The position numbers and the translations under genes were made by a program. A stretch of 6,609 nucleotides of DNA. It comes from an uncultured Gemella sp. Lineage in GTDB: Bacteria; Bacillota; Bacilli; Staphylococcales; Gemellaceae. The stretch covers positions 1 to 6,609 of the forward strand of contig CAKMQF010000107.1 in NCBI GenBank assembly GCA_927911745.1, in the 5' to 3' direction. Each line of letters opens with the position of its first letter. The first letter of the stretch is position 1. Below, one piece after another: positions 5,349-6,609 of the stretch. The notes under the pieces were generated by a model, which worked only from the letters and a program-made list of their open reading frames with translations, did not search any database and was not told the DNA's origin.

Positions 5349-6500
5349 TTAAACTTGTCTTATATTAACAAAATCTGTTGGAGGAACATTATCTTTTCCA
5401 AGATCAGGTTGTCCTGCTGTAATTAAAATATAATCTCCCTCTTTTGCCAAACCTGATTCCTTAGCAAATTTTGGTGCTAAGTTTAACATTTCTTCCATAG
5501 GAAGTGTTCTTTCTTCAATAAATGTAGTAACACCACGTGTTAAAGCTAATTTTCTAGCATTTTGTTTTGAAGGTACCACTGCCAAAATTTGAACTTTCGG
5601 CTTATACCTTGCGATAAACTTAGCTGTGCTACCAGATTTTGTATAAGTTACAATATTATTTACATCTAAAGAATCAAGTAAATATTTAGTTGATAGTGAG
5701 ATTGCATGCGCTATATCCATCTTATGGTTTTTGTACTCATCTTCATCTCTATCAAATACCCTATCTTGAGTTTCAACATAACTAATAATTTTATCGACAG
5801 TTTGTAATGCCTCTTTTGGATAGCTTCCAGTTGCTGTTTCTTCTATCAACATTATTGCATCTACTCCATCAATAACCGCATTCGCTACATCTGAAACCTC
5901 TGCACGTGTAGGTCTAGGATTATAAATCATAGAGTGTAACATTTGAGTTGTTAATATTACTTCCACCGTTGCATCATTAGCTTTTCTAATAATTTCTTTT
6001 TGAATACTTGGTAAGTTTTGATATGGTAATTCCATACCAAGTTCATCCCTATTTATCATAATAGAATCCGCAAATTGAATAATTTCATCGATGCTTTCAT
6101 ATGCTTCTTTACAGTCAATTTTTACTATTAATCCAATATCCTTTTTCCCTTGAACTTGCAATATATCTTTTACTTTTCGGATTTCATCTAGGTTACTAAC
6201 AAATGGACAGGCAACAAAATCAACATCATTTTGACAAGCAAAATGAACATTTTCTTCTTCTATTTTTATTAGTTTATATTTACTTTCCGCATAAATATGA
6301 TCTAAGTCATAAATTATTGCAGTATTTTTATCTAATTCGTCTCTTAATTCTTTTATTTTATTAATTCTATCAATACACTCTTCTGTACTTCCATAATATG
6401 TATCAATTAATACAGCATCCGCACCCCTAGCAACAATCTCCTCTAATAATCCCTCTGTACTATTCCCCAAAGTTGCTATAATTTTTGCCTTTCTAGTCAT
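5349..6500 (-). CDS. Divergent pyruvate-kinase-family protein lacking the B domain and key active-site residues
   Basis: Pyruvate kinase homology runs over the whole 383 residues: KAKIIATLGNST at the N-terminus, DVDFVACPFVSN near 92, the well-kept block TQMLHSMIYNPRPTRAEVSD (185-204) then VANAVIDGVDAIML, and a complete C-terminal domain with TKSGSTAKFIARYKP (287-301) and GDYILITAGQP (355-365). Normal enzymes have about 470-590 residues. Here the roughly 100-residue B (lid) domain is missing: YDLDHIYAESKYKLIKIEEE (64-83) joins directly where DTKGPEIR and the lid should be. The substrate motif RLNFSHG is replaced by LIDTYYG (31-37). KIE is KID (127-129) and ARGDLG is NRDELG (150-155), so metal ligands are altered. 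There is no frameshift, and AGGTGAGG lies nine bases before the ATG. I infer a stable paralogue unlikely to convert PEP and ADP to pyruvate and ATP; a regulatory or altered-substrate role is possible. It is monocistronic. Confidence 0.85.
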   Translation of the reverse strand: MTRKAKIIATLGNSTEGLLEEIVARGADAVLIDTYYGSTEECIDRINKIKELRDELDKNTAIIYDLDHIYAESKYKLIKIEEENVHFACQNDVDFVACPFVSNLDEIRKVKDILQVQGKKDIGLIVKIDCKEAYESIDEIIQFADSIMINRDELGMELPYQNLPSIQKEIIRKANDATVEVILTTQMLHSMIYNPRPTRAEVSDVANAVIDGVDAIMLIEETATGSYPKEALQTVDKIISYVETQDRVFDRDEDEYKNHKMDIAHAISLSTKYLLDSLDVNNIVTYTKSGSTAKFIARYKPKVQILAVVPSKQNARKLALTRGVTTFIEERTLPMEEMLNLAPKFAKESGLAKEGDYILITAGQPDLGKDNVPPTDFVNIRQV

Positions 6501-6518
6501 ATATAACTACCTCACCTT

Positions 6519-6532
6519 TTAAAACGTTTTTC
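6519..6532. promoter_or_regulatory. Weak cre-like palindrome in the pyruvate-kinase-like gene leader
   Basis: AAAACGTTTT (6521-6530) is a perfect 10-bp palindrome between the -10 and the ribosome binding site. Against the CcpA cre consensus TGWAANCGNTNWCA it matches the core but misses the outer G and the final CA. It may be a weak carbon-catabolite site or chance in AT-rich DNA. Confidence 0.25.
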
Positions 6533-6543
6533 TTTTTTTCTTA

Positions 6544-6552
6544 ATTATAACA
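6544..6552 (-). promoter_or_regulatory. Extended -10 promoter of the pyruvate-kinase-like gene
   Basis: The minus strand reads TGTTATAAT, a perfect TATAAT with the TGn extension. The -35 position (AGAAAA) is poor. Transcription would start near 6537, leaving a leader of about 37 bases. This argues that the gene is expressed by itself and is not decaying. Confidence 0.65.
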
Positions 6553-6609
6553 CATTTGAATTATTATTTTCTTAGATACTTTTTTAAAGTTTACCACTCT
6601 CTAACATTT

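Noticed and set aside
5349..6500. Pyruvate-kinase-like gene as a decayed pseudogene
   Set aside because: The frame is uninterrupted, both ends are intact, and promoter, ribosome binding site and terminator are all well formed.
1..6609. tRNA, rRNA, CRISPR array, insertion sequence or prophage signals
   Set aside because: Reading both strands showed no clover-leaf sequence, spaced direct repeats, transposase or integrase frames, or terminal inverted repeats.

Overview
This is a low-GC, AT-rich Gram-positive (Bacillota) chromosomal window. The evidence is strong AGGAGG-type ribosome binding sites, a class B sortase, paired PH-domain membrane proteins of the Bacillus YdbS/YdbT type, TATAAT promoters and U-tailed hairpin terminators. 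The gene set and composition would fit a Gemella-like coccus or a relative in the Bacilli. That taxonomic guess comes from general knowledge, not from a marker gene in the window.

Layout. Positions 1-2822 are a minus-strand operon read from right to left: a metallo-beta-lactamase-fold hydrolase (2193-2822), a small two-helix PH-domain protein (YdbS-like, 1670-2170), a large multi-pass protein with two or three PH domains (YdbT-like, 178-1677), and the start of a third gene that looks like another YdbS-type protein whose frame is broken near the window edge (1-185). Positions 2823-3054 are a divergent control region with a promoter on each strand and several dyads. An MFS transporter (3055-4203, plus) converges on a class B sortase (4254-5114, minus), and the two share a bidirectional terminator. 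A monocistronic pyruvate-kinase-like gene (5349-6500, minus) has its own promoter and terminator.

Most of the window is ordinary cell-envelope and metabolic housekeeping. The most unusual item is the pyruvate kinase homologue. It is 383 residues long, lacks the B (lid) domain, and has lost the N-terminal substrate-binding signatures and changed the metal-site signatures, yet it keeps a good C-terminal half and normal expression signals. It looks like an intact paralogue that is not a normal pyruvate kinase. Secondary points are the broken third PH gene, an identical 8-bp gene overlap used at two junctions, dyads at the MFS promoter, and an 11-mer (TATCTAAGAAA) found upstream of three separate genes. 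I see no mobile element, CRISPR array, tRNA or rRNA.
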